Assembly: GCF_040219335.1 (NCBI RefSeq)
Contig: NZ_JAVJSQ010000022.1
Span: forward strand, 78,842 to 142,841
Source: Gimesia sp.
GTDB taxonomy: Bacteria; Planctomycetota; Planctomycetia; Planctomycetales; Planctomycetaceae
Direction of reading: 5' to 3'
Length of the DNA: 64,000 nt
In this document: positions 38,250 to 46,777 of the stretch, piece after piece
How the letters are laid out: every line of letters starts with the position of its first letter
Numbering within the stretch: the first letter of the stretch is position 1
Notes under the pieces: generated by a model
Seen by the model: only the letters and a program-made list of their open reading frames with translations
Database searches by the model: none
Told to the model about the DNA's origin: nothing
Translations under genes and position numbers: made by a program

Positions 38250-38279
38250 GTTGATTTGTAAAGAAATTTCAAATACAAC
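38250..38279. promoter_or_regulatory. Imperfect dyad upstream of nrfH
   Basis: GTTGATTTG (38250-38258) and CAAATACAAC (38270-38279) are complementary except for one extra base, flanking a central GAAATTTC. GATAAT at 38291-38296 could be a -10 box. The layout resembles a regulator site before nrfH, but it does not match the FNR consensus TTGAT-N4-ATCAA. This is a weak call. Confidence 0.25.
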
Positions 38280-38360
38280 TTGCAATTTGAGATAATCCCG
38301 CGACACTGAGCATCAGCTGACGCCATTTTTTTACTGTTCATTTCACGACTCCGCTCCGTC

Positions 38361-38861
38361 ATGAAAAAGCTATCCCGCCCCCGTCTGACCACGGTATTAT
38401 TGATTGTGATTGCCATCCTGATCGGTGGGCTCGTGGGCGTCGGTACATTCACATTCGGCTACGCACAAGGTGCCTCTTATCTCAAAGCCGATTCCCAGTC
38501 CTGTGCGAACTGTCATGTAATGCAGGGGCACTTTGATGCCTGGCTGAAATCCTCGCATGGGAAATTCGCGGGCTGCAACGATTGTCATGCACCGCACGAC
38601 GGTGTTGCCTCGAAGTATTACTGCAAGGCACGGAACGGATTTTTCCATTCACTGGCGTTCACAACCGGTGACTTCGAAGAGAATCTGAGAATTACCGATT
38701 ACAACCGACGTGTCACTGAGCAGGCCTGTCGGAACTGCCACCAGGATCTTGTGCACCAGATCGACATCAACGCGATTGGTGAATTGCAAACTGACAAAAC
38801 CGAGCGACTGGAATCCAATGCGTGTATTCGCTGTCATTCCAGTGTGGGGCACGATACCTGA
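38361..38861 (+). CDS. nrfH: Cytochrome c nitrite reductase small subunit NrfH
   Basis: This 166-residue tetraheme protein has one N-terminal membrane anchor (about 10-32) and four CxxCH motifs: CANCH 48-52, CNDCH 72-76, CRNCH 123-127 and CIRCH 155-159. Met54 just after heme 1 (CANCHVM) is the axial ligand position known from NrfH. It takes electrons from menaquinol in the membrane and passes them to NrfA. nrfA follows after 41 bp. The NapC/NirT family is a wider alternative, but size and the nrfA neighbour make NrfH the best name. Confidence 0.95.
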   Translation: MKKLSRPRLTTVLLIVIAILIGGLVGVGTFTFGYAQGASYLKADSQSCANCHVMQGHFDAWLKSSHGKFAGCNDCHAPHDGVASKYYCKARNGFFHSLAFTTGDFEENLRITDYNRRVTEQACRNCHQDLVHQIDINAIGELQTDKTERLESNACIRCHSSVGHDT

Positions 38862-38902
38862 GTCAAATCTGATTTGATATCCCGATTACGTGGAACCGTA
38901 TT

Positions 38903-40282
38903 ATGAATAAGTCTACCAGACAAATCTCCCTGTCTACCCTGTTACTGGTGGCTGTTATCTCTGCAGCCCTCTGTTTTGGGGTGGTGGCTTTGCTGACGAA
39001 TATTTTCGAACGCAAGCAGGAAGCCCGTACGACAGTGATGCGGGTTGTTGAGATCGATGACAACACGTCTGATCCCGCAGTCTGGGGGAAAAACTTTCCG
39101 CTGCAATACGATGACTATCTGAAAACAGCCGACATGGTGCAGACAACTTACGGAGGGAGTGAGGCGATTCCCCAGGCACCGACCGATGCCGATCCGCGTG
39201 ACTTTGTTTCACGCAGTAAACTGGAACGCATTCCTCAACTGAAACAGATGTGGGCCGGGTATGCCTTTTCGAAAGATTATCGCGAAAAACGCGGCCATGC
39301 CTTTATGTTGACCGATCAGCTCTATACCGAACGCCAGAAAGTCGGCCAGCCCGGGACCTGCATCCACTGTCACGCTTCCACGTACGTCCCGATGAAGGAA
39401 CTCGGAGATGGGGACATCATGGCGGGTTTTGAGAAACTCAACACCATGCCCTACATGCAGGCCAAAGACCATGTAAAGCATCCCGTGGCCTGTATTGACT
39501 GTCACGAACCGGAGACGATGGCACTGCGAATCACCCGACCTGCTTTCATGGAAGGCATCGCCGCCTATAAGGCCTCGCAGGGAATTGAAGACTATGACGT
39601 CAACCGTGACGCCACGCGGCAGGAAATGCGTTCTTATATCTGTGGACAATGTCACGTGGAATACTATTTCAAAGGGGATAATAAACGGCTGACCTATCCC
39701 TGGGCGAAAGGCCTGACGGTCGATGCCGCTTACGAATATTACGAAGAAGAAAACTTCAAAGACTGGACGCACGCGGAAACAGAAGCGCCGATGCTGAAAG
39801 CTCAGCATCCGGAATTCGAGCTCTGGTCGCAGGGCATTCATTCGCGGGCCGGTGTCAGTTGTGCGGATTGTCATATGGCGTATAAACGAGTGGGGGCGAT
39901 GAAGATCAGCGATCACCATATCCGCAGTCCGTTGTTGAATGTGAATGCTTCCTGTGGCACCTGCCATAAAGCAGACGACAAAGAGCTGATTGCCCGCACG
40001 GAAATGATTCAGGCCCGTCATCAGAAACTGGTGGAGGTTGCCCTGGAAAGTGTGATCGATCTGGTGAATGACATTAACGCTGCGAAGAAGAAAGGGATCT
40101 CTGCTGAGAAGCTTAAGGAAGCCCAGCAGTGGCAACGCAAAGCCACGTTCTATGTTGACTATGTCGAAGCCGAAAATTCATCCGGTTTCCATGCAGGTCA
40201 GGAGGCGGCCCGGATTCTGGGCGAGTCGATCAACTACTCCCGCAAAGGACAGAACGTGCTACATCAGGCCGCGCAGGACTGA
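38903..40282 (+). CDS. nrfA: Ammonia-forming nitrite reductase NrfA, CxxCH at heme 1
   Basis: This 459-residue pentaheme enzyme reduces nitrite to ammonium in the periplasm with electrons from NrfH. Heme motifs are CIHCH 153-157, CIDCH 197-201, CGQCH 247-251, CADCH 320-324 and CGTCH 351-355. In most NrfA proteins the catalytic first heme is held by CxxCK; here it is CxxCH, as in a minority of known clades. The active-site Tyr follows heme 3 (CHVEYYF) and the distal His precedes heme 4 (QGIHSRAG). An N-terminal hydrophobic stretch (about 10-34) may be an uncleaved anchor or signal. It forms an operon with nrfH. Confidence 0.95.
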   Translation: MNKSTRQISLSTLLLVAVISAALCFGVVALLTNIFERKQEARTTVMRVVEIDDNTSDPAVWGKNFPLQYDDYLKTADMVQTTYGGSEAIPQAPTDADPRDFVSRSKLERIPQLKQMWAGYAFSKDYREKRGHAFMLTDQLYTERQKVGQPGTCIHCHASTYVPMKELGDGDIMAGFEKLNTMPYMQAKDHVKHPVACIDCHEPETMALRITRPAFMEGIAAYKASQGIEDYDVNRDATRQEMRSYICGQCHVEYYFKGDNKRLTYPWAKGLTVDAAYEYYEEENFKDWTHAETEAPMLKAQHPEFELWSQGIHSRAGVSCADCHMAYKRVGAMKISDHHIRSPLLNVNASCGTCHKADDKELIARTEMIQARHQKLVEVALESVIDLVNDINAAKKKGISAEKLKEAQQWQRKATFYVDYVEAENSSGFHAGQEAARILGESINYSRKGQNVLHQAAQD

Positions 40283-40431
40283 ATCACATTTCTAAATCTT
40301 ATTTCTCAAAATCACACAACGCATGTTGATTGGCTGATATGTACCGGGTACCATCGAATGTATCTATCACTCCGCGATCAGCCCCGGCTCAGATCGCACC
40401 AGCCCTCACCTGATACCAGGAAACGATCAGC

Positions 40432-41679
40432 ATGTATCGACTCTCGCTCTGCTTCGTGCTTGTTTTCATGCTTTCTCCACTGGCTGCCGCTGGTGAATCC
40501 GCAACTCAGAAGACTCTGGAATGGAAGGCGGGGGCCGCTTCCGCGAAGATCACGCCTGACAAACCTTTAAAAATGGCAGGTTATGCGGGACGGAAAGAAC
40601 CGGCAGAAGGCACCGAACAGGACCTGTATGCGAAAGCCCTCGCGGTAGAGGACCAGCAGGGAAATCGGGTAGTGTTTCTGACACTCGACCTGATCGGTGT
40701 AATCGATCGCCTGAGGAGTGACGTTACCAGCCAGGTGCAGGAAAAATATAAACTCGATCCTGCTGCGCTACTCATGAATGCTTCACACACGCATTGCGGC
40801 CCAGCCTATGGTCGCGATGACGCAGAGGAATATTACAACCAGTTGTCTGTGACTCTGGTGAAAACCATTGGACAGGCGCTTGAAAATCTGCAACCGGCAC
40901 AACTCAGCTGGTCTGCGGCTCGCTGTTCGGTTGCCATGAACCGCCGCACGCCAACCGCGACCGGATATCGTAATCATCCCAATCCCGATGGCCGCGTGGA
41001 CCATCAGGTCCCCGTTCTGCGGGTCGATGATGCCGAGGGGAATCTGAAAGCAGTGATGTTCGGTTACGCCTGTCACAATACGACGATGGGCTTCCGTAAA
41101 TGGCTGGGAGACTATGCCGGTTTCGCACAGGAATATTTTGAGAAAGACCACCCCGGCGTTACAGCCCTGTTCATGATGGGTTGCGGCGGTGACCAGAATC
41201 CTTATCCTCGCAGTGAGCTGCACTATGCTCAGAAACATGGACGCTCACTGGCAACCGCGGTCGAAGCGGCGTTGGAGGTCAACCAGCGGAGCCTGCTGCA
41301 TCAGCACAAGCTGCATGGTCCGCTGAAAGCAGCATACGGCACCGTCGAACTGGAGTACCTGCCCGAGAAGAAGCGAGAGCCCTGGGATTACCCGGTGCAG
41401 GTGATACAGTTTGGGAAGGATCTGACGCTGGTGGCATTGGGTACGGAGGTCGTCGTCGATTATGCCCTGCGTATCAAACAGGAACTGTACGAGGAAGAGG
41501 GCCCCGCGGTCTGGATCGCCGGTTATTCGAACGTCTATTCCGGTTACATTCCCAGCAAACGAGTACTGCTGGAGGGGGGCTACGAAGCGAGTCGCCCCTA
41601 TAAACCCGATGTGGAGGAACGCATCATCGGAAAGGTACTCGAACTTAACGAAAGTCTGGCGACCCAGGAATCAAAGTAA
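40432..41679 (+). CDS. Neutral ceramidase-like exported protein
   Basis: This 415-residue protein has a signal peptide (1-20) and the N-terminal domain of neutral/alkaline non-lysosomal ceramidases: AGAASAKITPDKPLKMAGY near 33-52, VVFLTLDLIG, and the zinc/active-site region MNASHTHCGP near 116-126, then GYACHNTTM and FMMGCGGDQNP. Canonical ceramidases are about 650-700 residues with a C-terminal Ig-like domain; this one lacks that part, as do many planctomycete members. It probably cleaves an amide or related bond outside the cell, but true ceramide activity is uncertain. The PSCyt1/DUF1549/DUF1553 gene follows after 35 bp and may be co-transcribed. Confidence 0.82.
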   Translation: MYRLSLCFVLVFMLSPLAAAGESATQKTLEWKAGAASAKITPDKPLKMAGYAGRKEPAEGTEQDLYAKALAVEDQQGNRVVFLTLDLIGVIDRLRSDVTSQVQEKYKLDPAALLMNASHTHCGPAYGRDDAEEYYNQLSVTLVKTIGQALENLQPAQLSWSAARCSVAMNRRTPTATGYRNHPNPDGRVDHQVPVLRVDDAEGNLKAVMFGYACHNTTMGFRKWLGDYAGFAQEYFEKDHPGVTALFMMGCGGDQNPYPRSELHYAQKHGRSLATAVEAALEVNQRSLLHQHKLHGPLKAAYGTVELEYLPEKKREPWDYPVQVIQFGKDLTLVALGTEVVVDYALRIKQELYEEEGPAVWIAGYSNVYSGYIPSKRVLLEGGYEASRPYKPDVEERIIGKVLELNESLATQESK

Positions 41680-41714
41680 ACCGACATCGGTCAATTCCTT
41701 CGGGAGAGAACTGC

Positions 41715-44700
41715 ATGTACCCAGCCTGCAGAACAAATTCTCAGAGAGTCGCGACGCTCAGTCTGATACTGTTGTCGCTGACCTTCACCAGTGTCTCGCA
41801 GGCCGAGAAGTCGACTCCCGGTCTGGAATTGTTCGAGAATATAATCCGACCGGCGCTGATCGAACATTGTTACGAATGTCATTCTGCAGCAACCTCGGAC
41901 ATCAAAGGGGGACTGCGAGTTGATAGTCGTGAGGCGATTCGCAATGGGGGCGAATCGGGCGCTGCGGTGGTTCCGCATCAGACCAGGCAGAGTCTGTTAC
42001 TTGATGCCCTCCGACACGATTCTTTTGAGATGCCGCCGGGTAAGAAGCTGCCTGATGAGGTCATTGCCGACTTTGTGAAGTGGGTGGAACTGGGAGCACC
42101 AGACTCCCGCGATCAACCACCGAGCGTCGATGAAGCCGCCTCGCTCTCCTGGAAAGCGATCTTCGAAAAACGACGTCACTGGTGGAGTCTGCAACCACTG
42201 CAGAAGGTCACACCTCCCATCGCAGCGAACAACGACTGGTCAGAACGGCCCGTAGACCGTTTCCTGTTAGGGAAGTTGCAGCAGTCACATTTACAACCCG
42301 CTAAAACTGCGAGTCCGCGAACTCTCATCAGGCGACTTTCGTTCGTCTTGACGGGACTGCCTCCCACACCTGAGGAAGTCGAAGCGTTCGTCTCAGCAGC
42401 AAAACAGGATCGTCAGGCTGCCTACGAGGGAATGGTAGACCGGCTGCTGGCATCGCCGCATTTTGGGGAGCGATTTGCCCGGCACTGGATGGACGTCGTG
42501 CGATACACGGACACTTACGGTTACGAATGGGATAACCCCGCCAAAGGTTCCTGGGAGTACCGCGATTATCTGATTCGCGCATTCAACCAGGATGTAGGCT
42601 TTGATCAACTGGTGCGTGAGCAGATCGCAGGCGACCTGTTATCGGAACCACGGATTAACCGACAGAGCGGGTTTCAAGAAAGCCTGATCGGCCCAATGTT
42701 CTACCATATGGGCGAACATCGTCACGGCGACAGCATTAATTTTAACGGCATTCACCAGGAGATGGTCAACAATAAGATTGATGCCTTCTCGAAAGCGTTT
42801 CTGGCGAGTACTGTTGCCTGTGCCCGCTGTCATGATCATAAGCTGGATGCCATTTCCCAACGAGACTATTACGCGATGGCAGCGGTCTTCATGACTCCCC
42901 GCTGGACATCACGCGTGATTGATGCCCCGGGTAAACAGGATGCACTGATCGGACAGTTACAAACACTGAGAAATGAAATCCACCAGGAATTAAAACAGGT
43001 CTGGAGTCAGCAGGCCGAGCAGTTCACTTCGGAATTGGCAGCAGCCCTCGACAATTCTGCTGACGCTCGTTCCCGTATCTGGCGCGAAGCACTCGGGCTG
43101 ACTACAGAAAAAGAGCAGAAGTCCGTCAAATTAAAAGCAGGGGACATCGCCTGGCCGGCTGCTCAACTGTTAAAGTTATCCTCGCCGGCTGAAATCAAAA
43201 CAAACTGGGAGCAACTGCAGGTGTCCTGGCGCTCTGCCAGCGAAACACATCGCCAACAGAACAAAGAACGCTTTAAACTACTGACGGACTTCTCGAAACC
43301 TGGTTTTACTGAAGGTTGGCAGGTCGAAGGAGACGGTATTCGTTTTGGATATGTCACGGAAGGGACGCCTTTAGTATCTCTTAATGGTGATCAACTGGTC
43401 CAGAAACTGTTGCCCCGTGGATATCACACGCATGCCCTCTCTTCTAAATTACCGGGCGCGATCCGACCACCGTCTGAGCGAAAGCTGCCGGGAAAGATGG
43501 TCAGCCTGAATGTGGCTGGGGGTGAGTGGAGCGGTTTTCTCCGCACACCGGACAATGCGTTTCAAACTGAGAATGTGATCTTTTTTGATCGAAGCGAGCC
43601 AGCCTGGCAGACCTTTGCTGATCGTCCGCTGGTCAACGGCATCCAGCGGATGATGTTTGAAATCGCAACCAGCGATCTGAACCCCGATTTTCCACCCCGG
43701 ACAGGAAAAACCCGGGCCGGCGGCAAACTACTGCCTGCGGAGGATTTTGGTTTTGATAAACGGAGCTGGTTCAGTGTGACGGAAATTGTCAGCCATGATC
43801 AACCGGGAAAGCCCGCGGACGAGTTGGTTCACTTCGCTACATTGTATGATCAGACTCTTCCAGATAATCAGATTGAGGCCAGCCAGCGCATCGCAGTCTG
43901 GCTGACCGGAAGCGTGAAGCGCTGGTGTCAGGATCAACCAAATGATGGTGATGTCACGCTGATCAACTGGCTGCTGAAAAACCGACTGCTGGATAATCAG
44001 GATGACGGGGGTTCGCGTCTTAAGCAACTGGTCACCGAGTACCGTCAGATTGAGTCACAAATCCAGTTTGCTCACACTGCGAACAGTATGGATGAACGCG
44101 GTTTGACTGAGATTTCCTATCCACTCAATATCCGGGGGGATGTCGATGATCTTGGTAAACTGATTCCACCTGACTTTCTGGAAGTCTTTGCCGGACGACA
44201 TCAGGTTCCTCAAAGCTCGGGCAGTGGTCGACTGGAACTGGCAGAGTACCTGGTCAGCACGGAACATCCTCTGACCGCGCGAGTCTATGTGAACCGGGTC
44301 TGGCAGTGGGTCTTTGGGGAAGGACTCGTCCGAACCCCCAATGACTTCGGGCACCTGGGTGAGCAACCCACGCATCCGGATCTGCTGGACTACCTGGCGC
44401 AGGAATTTATGGCAGATGGCTGGTCAACCAGACGACTGGTACGCAGACTGGTGCTGACGCGAGCGTTTCAACAATCGGGGACCGTGTCTGAGCAGTCGAA
44501 AGACATCGATGCAGACAACCATTTATGGCACCACTATCCGACTCGCAGACTGGAAGCCGAGGCGATTCGCGATTCACTACTGACGGTGTCCGGTAGTCTG
44601 GACCGCCGGTTATACGGTCGTCCAATCGAAGTGCCCCGATCAAAACCCGATCCTGCGAAACGACTGTTCGATGGTCCCCTGGATGGTGCAGGGCGGCGCT

Positions 44701-45095
44701 CGATTTATCTGCGGATGTCGATCATGGATCCTCCCCGGTTTCTGGTTGGTTTTAATCTGCCGGATTTAAAACTCCCCACCGGCAAACGGGATGTCACCAA
44801 TGTGCCCAATCAGGCCTTGATTCTGATGAACGATCCGTTTGTCATCAGCCAGGCAGAGGAATGGTCAAAGCGTCTGATTACAGATTCAAGTGAAACAGTG
44901 GAACAACGGTTACAGCAGATGTTTCTGACTGCCTATGGACGCCATCCCGAAGCGAGTGAAGTCAAACGCTGGACAGCGTTGATTGAAGAACTGGGAGGGA
45001 CGCATGAGCAGAGCGGGTTGCTGCAGAATCCAGAAGTCTGGCGGCATGTGGCTCACGCCATGTTTAATACCAAAGAATTCATTTATTACCGGTAA
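41715..45095 (+). CDS. PSCyt1-DUF1549-DUF1553 protein (copy 2, long form)
   Basis: This 1126-residue exported protein has a signal peptide (1-30), PSCyt1 with CYECH at 52-56 and DSFEMPPGKKL, DUF1549 (about 160-370) with a second CARCHDHK motif, and DUF1553 (about 830-1110; GRLELAEYLVS, RRLEAEAIRDSL). Between DUF1549 and DUF1553 lies an insertion of roughly 400 residues with a coiled helical part (about 405-530) and a beta-rich part (about 530-730, GWQVEGDGIRFG and WSGFLRTPDN) that copy 1 lacks. The beta-rich part may bind carbohydrate. GGGAGAGAA four bases upstream supports the ATG. The DUF1501 gene starts five bases after the stop. Confidence 0.9.
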   Translation: MYPACRTNSQRVATLSLILLSLTFTSVSQAEKSTPGLELFENIIRPALIEHCYECHSAATSDIKGGLRVDSREAIRNGGESGAAVVPHQTRQSLLLDALRHDSFEMPPGKKLPDEVIADFVKWVELGAPDSRDQPPSVDEAASLSWKAIFEKRRHWWSLQPLQKVTPPIAANNDWSERPVDRFLLGKLQQSHLQPAKTASPRTLIRRLSFVLTGLPPTPEEVEAFVSAAKQDRQAAYEGMVDRLLASPHFGERFARHWMDVVRYTDTYGYEWDNPAKGSWEYRDYLIRAFNQDVGFDQLVREQIAGDLLSEPRINRQSGFQESLIGPMFYHMGEHRHGDSINFNGIHQEMVNNKIDAFSKAFLASTVACARCHDHKLDAISQRDYYAMAAVFMTPRWTSRVIDAPGKQDALIGQLQTLRNEIHQELKQVWSQQAEQFTSELAAALDNSADARSRIWREALGLTTEKEQKSVKLKAGDIAWPAAQLLKLSSPAEIKTNWEQLQVSWRSASETHRQQNKERFKLLTDFSKPGFTEGWQVEGDGIRFGYVTEGTPLVSLNGDQLVQKLLPRGYHTHALSSKLPGAIRPPSERKLPGKMVSLNVAGGEWSGFLRTPDNAFQTENVIFFDRSEPAWQTFADRPLVNGIQRMMFEIATSDLNPDFPPRTGKTRAGGKLLPAEDFGFDKRSWFSVTEIVSHDQPGKPADELVHFATLYDQTLPDNQIEASQRIAVWLTGSVKRWCQDQPNDGDVTLINWLLKNRLLDNQDDGGSRLKQLVTEYRQIESQIQFAHTANSMDERGLTEISYPLNIRGDVDDLGKLIPPDFLEVFAGRHQVPQSSGSGRLELAEYLVSTEHPLTARVYVNRVWQWVFGEGLVRTPNDFGHLGEQPTHPDLLDYLAQEFMADGWSTRRLVRRLVLTRAFQQSGTVSEQSKDIDADNHLWHHYPTRRLEAEAIRDSLLTVSGSLDRRLYGRPIEVPRSKPDPAKRLFDGPLDGAGRRSIYLRMSIMDPPRFLVGFNLPDLKLPTGKRDVTNVPNQALILMNDPFVISQAEEWSKRLITDSSETVEQRLQQMFLTAYGRHPEASEVKRWTALIEELGGTHEQSGLLQNPEVWRHVAHAMFNTKEFIYYR

Positions 45096-45100
45096 CTGAT

Positions 45101-46552
45101 ATGCAGAGCTCATCATTCCGTTACAGTCGCTGCCCGGGAGCATTGTCCGCCAATTCCCGCCGTGGCTTCCTCAAGCAGACGAGTGCCGGTTTTGGCTGGT
45201 TGGCACTGGCAGGTCTGCTGGGTGAGCAGAGTCGATCACAGGCAGCACCGCAATCAACGCCGTCCCACCATACGCCGCGTGTTAAAAATGTCATCTTCTG
45301 CTTCATGGATGGCGGACCCAGTCACGTTGATACGTTCGATCCCAAGCCGGCATTGAAAACGTATGAAGGGAAAGCAATCGGGGCTGGGGCCGTTTCCAAG
45401 CGATCTCAATCGAGTGCCGGTCGGGTCTGGCTGGGAAGTCCCTGGAAATTCCGACAGCGGGGTGAGAGCGGTCTCTGGGTCAGCGATCTGTTTCCGCAGC
45501 TGGCTCAAGTAGCCGACGAACTGTGTGTCGTACGTTCCATGGTGGGAGAACTGCCTCTGCATGGTCAACAGAATCTGTTATTGCACACGGGGCGAATCAT
45601 CGGACAGGCACCGAGTATGGGGGCCTGGGTTTCTTATGGACTTGGTACCGAGAACCGCAACCTTCCCGCCTACGTCGTGTTGAATAACGACTGGGTGCCG
45701 AATGGAGGCCTGGAAAACTTTGGCAGTTCGTTTCTCCCCGCTACACATCAGGCAACGCAGTTACGCGCGAAAGGCGTACCCGTGGACAACATCCGGCCGG
45801 GTGATTCACTCTCGCTGCAACAACGCAAACTGGAACTGCTGGCTGCACAGGACCAGATCTTTGCGGACAAAGTCTCGGCGGCTTCACCTATTGAAAGTGC
45901 GATCGCCAACTACGAAACTGCATTTCGTATGCAGACCCTGATCCCCGAAGTCTCCGACATCAGTCAGGAACCTGCTTACATCCAGCGCGAGTATGGCGTC
46001 GATTCCACTGACGAACATCAGCACTACTATGCAACCCAGGCACTGCGGGCACGGCGGCTTGTCGAAGCGGGAGTCCGATTTGTGGAGATCACGTGTCCCA
46101 GTTTCGACAGCAATAACAGTCCCTGGGATCAGCATGGGCAGCTCAAGAAAAACCATGAGAAGAATGCGCGAATTACGGAACAGTCCGTGGCGGCGCTCAT
46201 TGTCGATCTGAAACGACGTGGGCTACTCGATGAAACTCTGGTTGTCTGGGCAGGCGAAATGGGACGGACTCCCCATACGCCGAAAGTCACGCCGACTTGT
46301 GGTCGTGATCATCATGTCAACGGTTACAGTCTGTTTCTGGCAGGGGGTGGCTTTAAACCGGGAATTACATTTGGAGAAACTGACGAATTTGGCAATGCGG
46401 TCGTCGAGCACCCACTGTCGATTCACGACATCCATGCGACGATTCTACATCAACTGGGACTGGATCATGAAGCACTGACGTTTCGACATGGGGGCCGTGA
46501 CCACCGTTTGACCGATGTGCACGGACATGTAATCCAGGAGATTTTGAGTTAA
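45101..46552 (+). CDS. DUF1501 family Tat-exported protein (copy 2)
   Basis: This 483-residue protein has a Tat signal (NSRRGFLKQTSAGFG) and DUF1501 landmarks: VIFCFMDGGPSHVDTFDPKP (about 64-83), LHTGRIIGQAPSMGAWVSYGLG, VRFVEITCPSFDSNNSPWDQH, LVVWAGEMGRTP and HATILHQLGLDHE. It starts five bases after the preceding stop, so the pair is tightly coupled. It is a paralogue of the protein at 24298, with clear residue-level similarity in all blocks. The WAGEMGRTP and GRDHH segments resemble alkaline-phosphatase-superfamily metal sites, but activity is unknown. Confidence 0.9.
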   Translation: MQSSSFRYSRCPGALSANSRRGFLKQTSAGFGWLALAGLLGEQSRSQAAPQSTPSHHTPRVKNVIFCFMDGGPSHVDTFDPKPALKTYEGKAIGAGAVSKRSQSSAGRVWLGSPWKFRQRGESGLWVSDLFPQLAQVADELCVVRSMVGELPLHGQQNLLLHTGRIIGQAPSMGAWVSYGLGTENRNLPAYVVLNNDWVPNGGLENFGSSFLPATHQATQLRAKGVPVDNIRPGDSLSLQQRKLELLAAQDQIFADKVSAASPIESAIANYETAFRMQTLIPEVSDISQEPAYIQREYGVDSTDEHQHYYATQALRARRLVEAGVRFVEITCPSFDSNNSPWDQHGQLKKNHEKNARITEQSVAALIVDLKRRGLLDETLVVWAGEMGRTPHTPKVTPTCGRDHHVNGYSLFLAGGGFKPGITFGETDEFGNAVVEHPLSIHDIHATILHQLGLDHEALTFRHGGRDHRLTDVHGHVIQEILS

Positions 46553-46739
46553 AGTAGTGATCCATGAAGTTCCAGTTAAATGTCAGATTCGAATCTGTTT
46601 TCACTGACTCTTGAGTTGCCGGGCCCCTCTCAGAGACTTTAAAATCAGAGTATCCATCCCGGAAGGCGGTCCACGGTAAATCCTCCGTCGCATCTGCCGT
46701 TCCCATACCGCGTGATCAACGCAGACACATTCAAATAAT

Positions 46740-46750
46740 TCCCACCCGCC
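46740..46750 (+). repeat. Upstream 11-mer TCCCACCCGCC, copy 2
   Basis: Exact second copy of the 11-mer found at 19743-19753, here 27 bp before the phoD start codon. The region between 46553 and 46777 shows no other gene. Function is unknown. Confidence 0.4.
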
Positions 46751-46777
46751 AATTCCACTGAAACAGGTATATTACGT

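Noticed and set aside
38250..38279. FNR box before nrfH
   Set aside because: The dyad does not match TTGAT-N4-ATCAA; only a generic regulatory element is listed, at low confidence.
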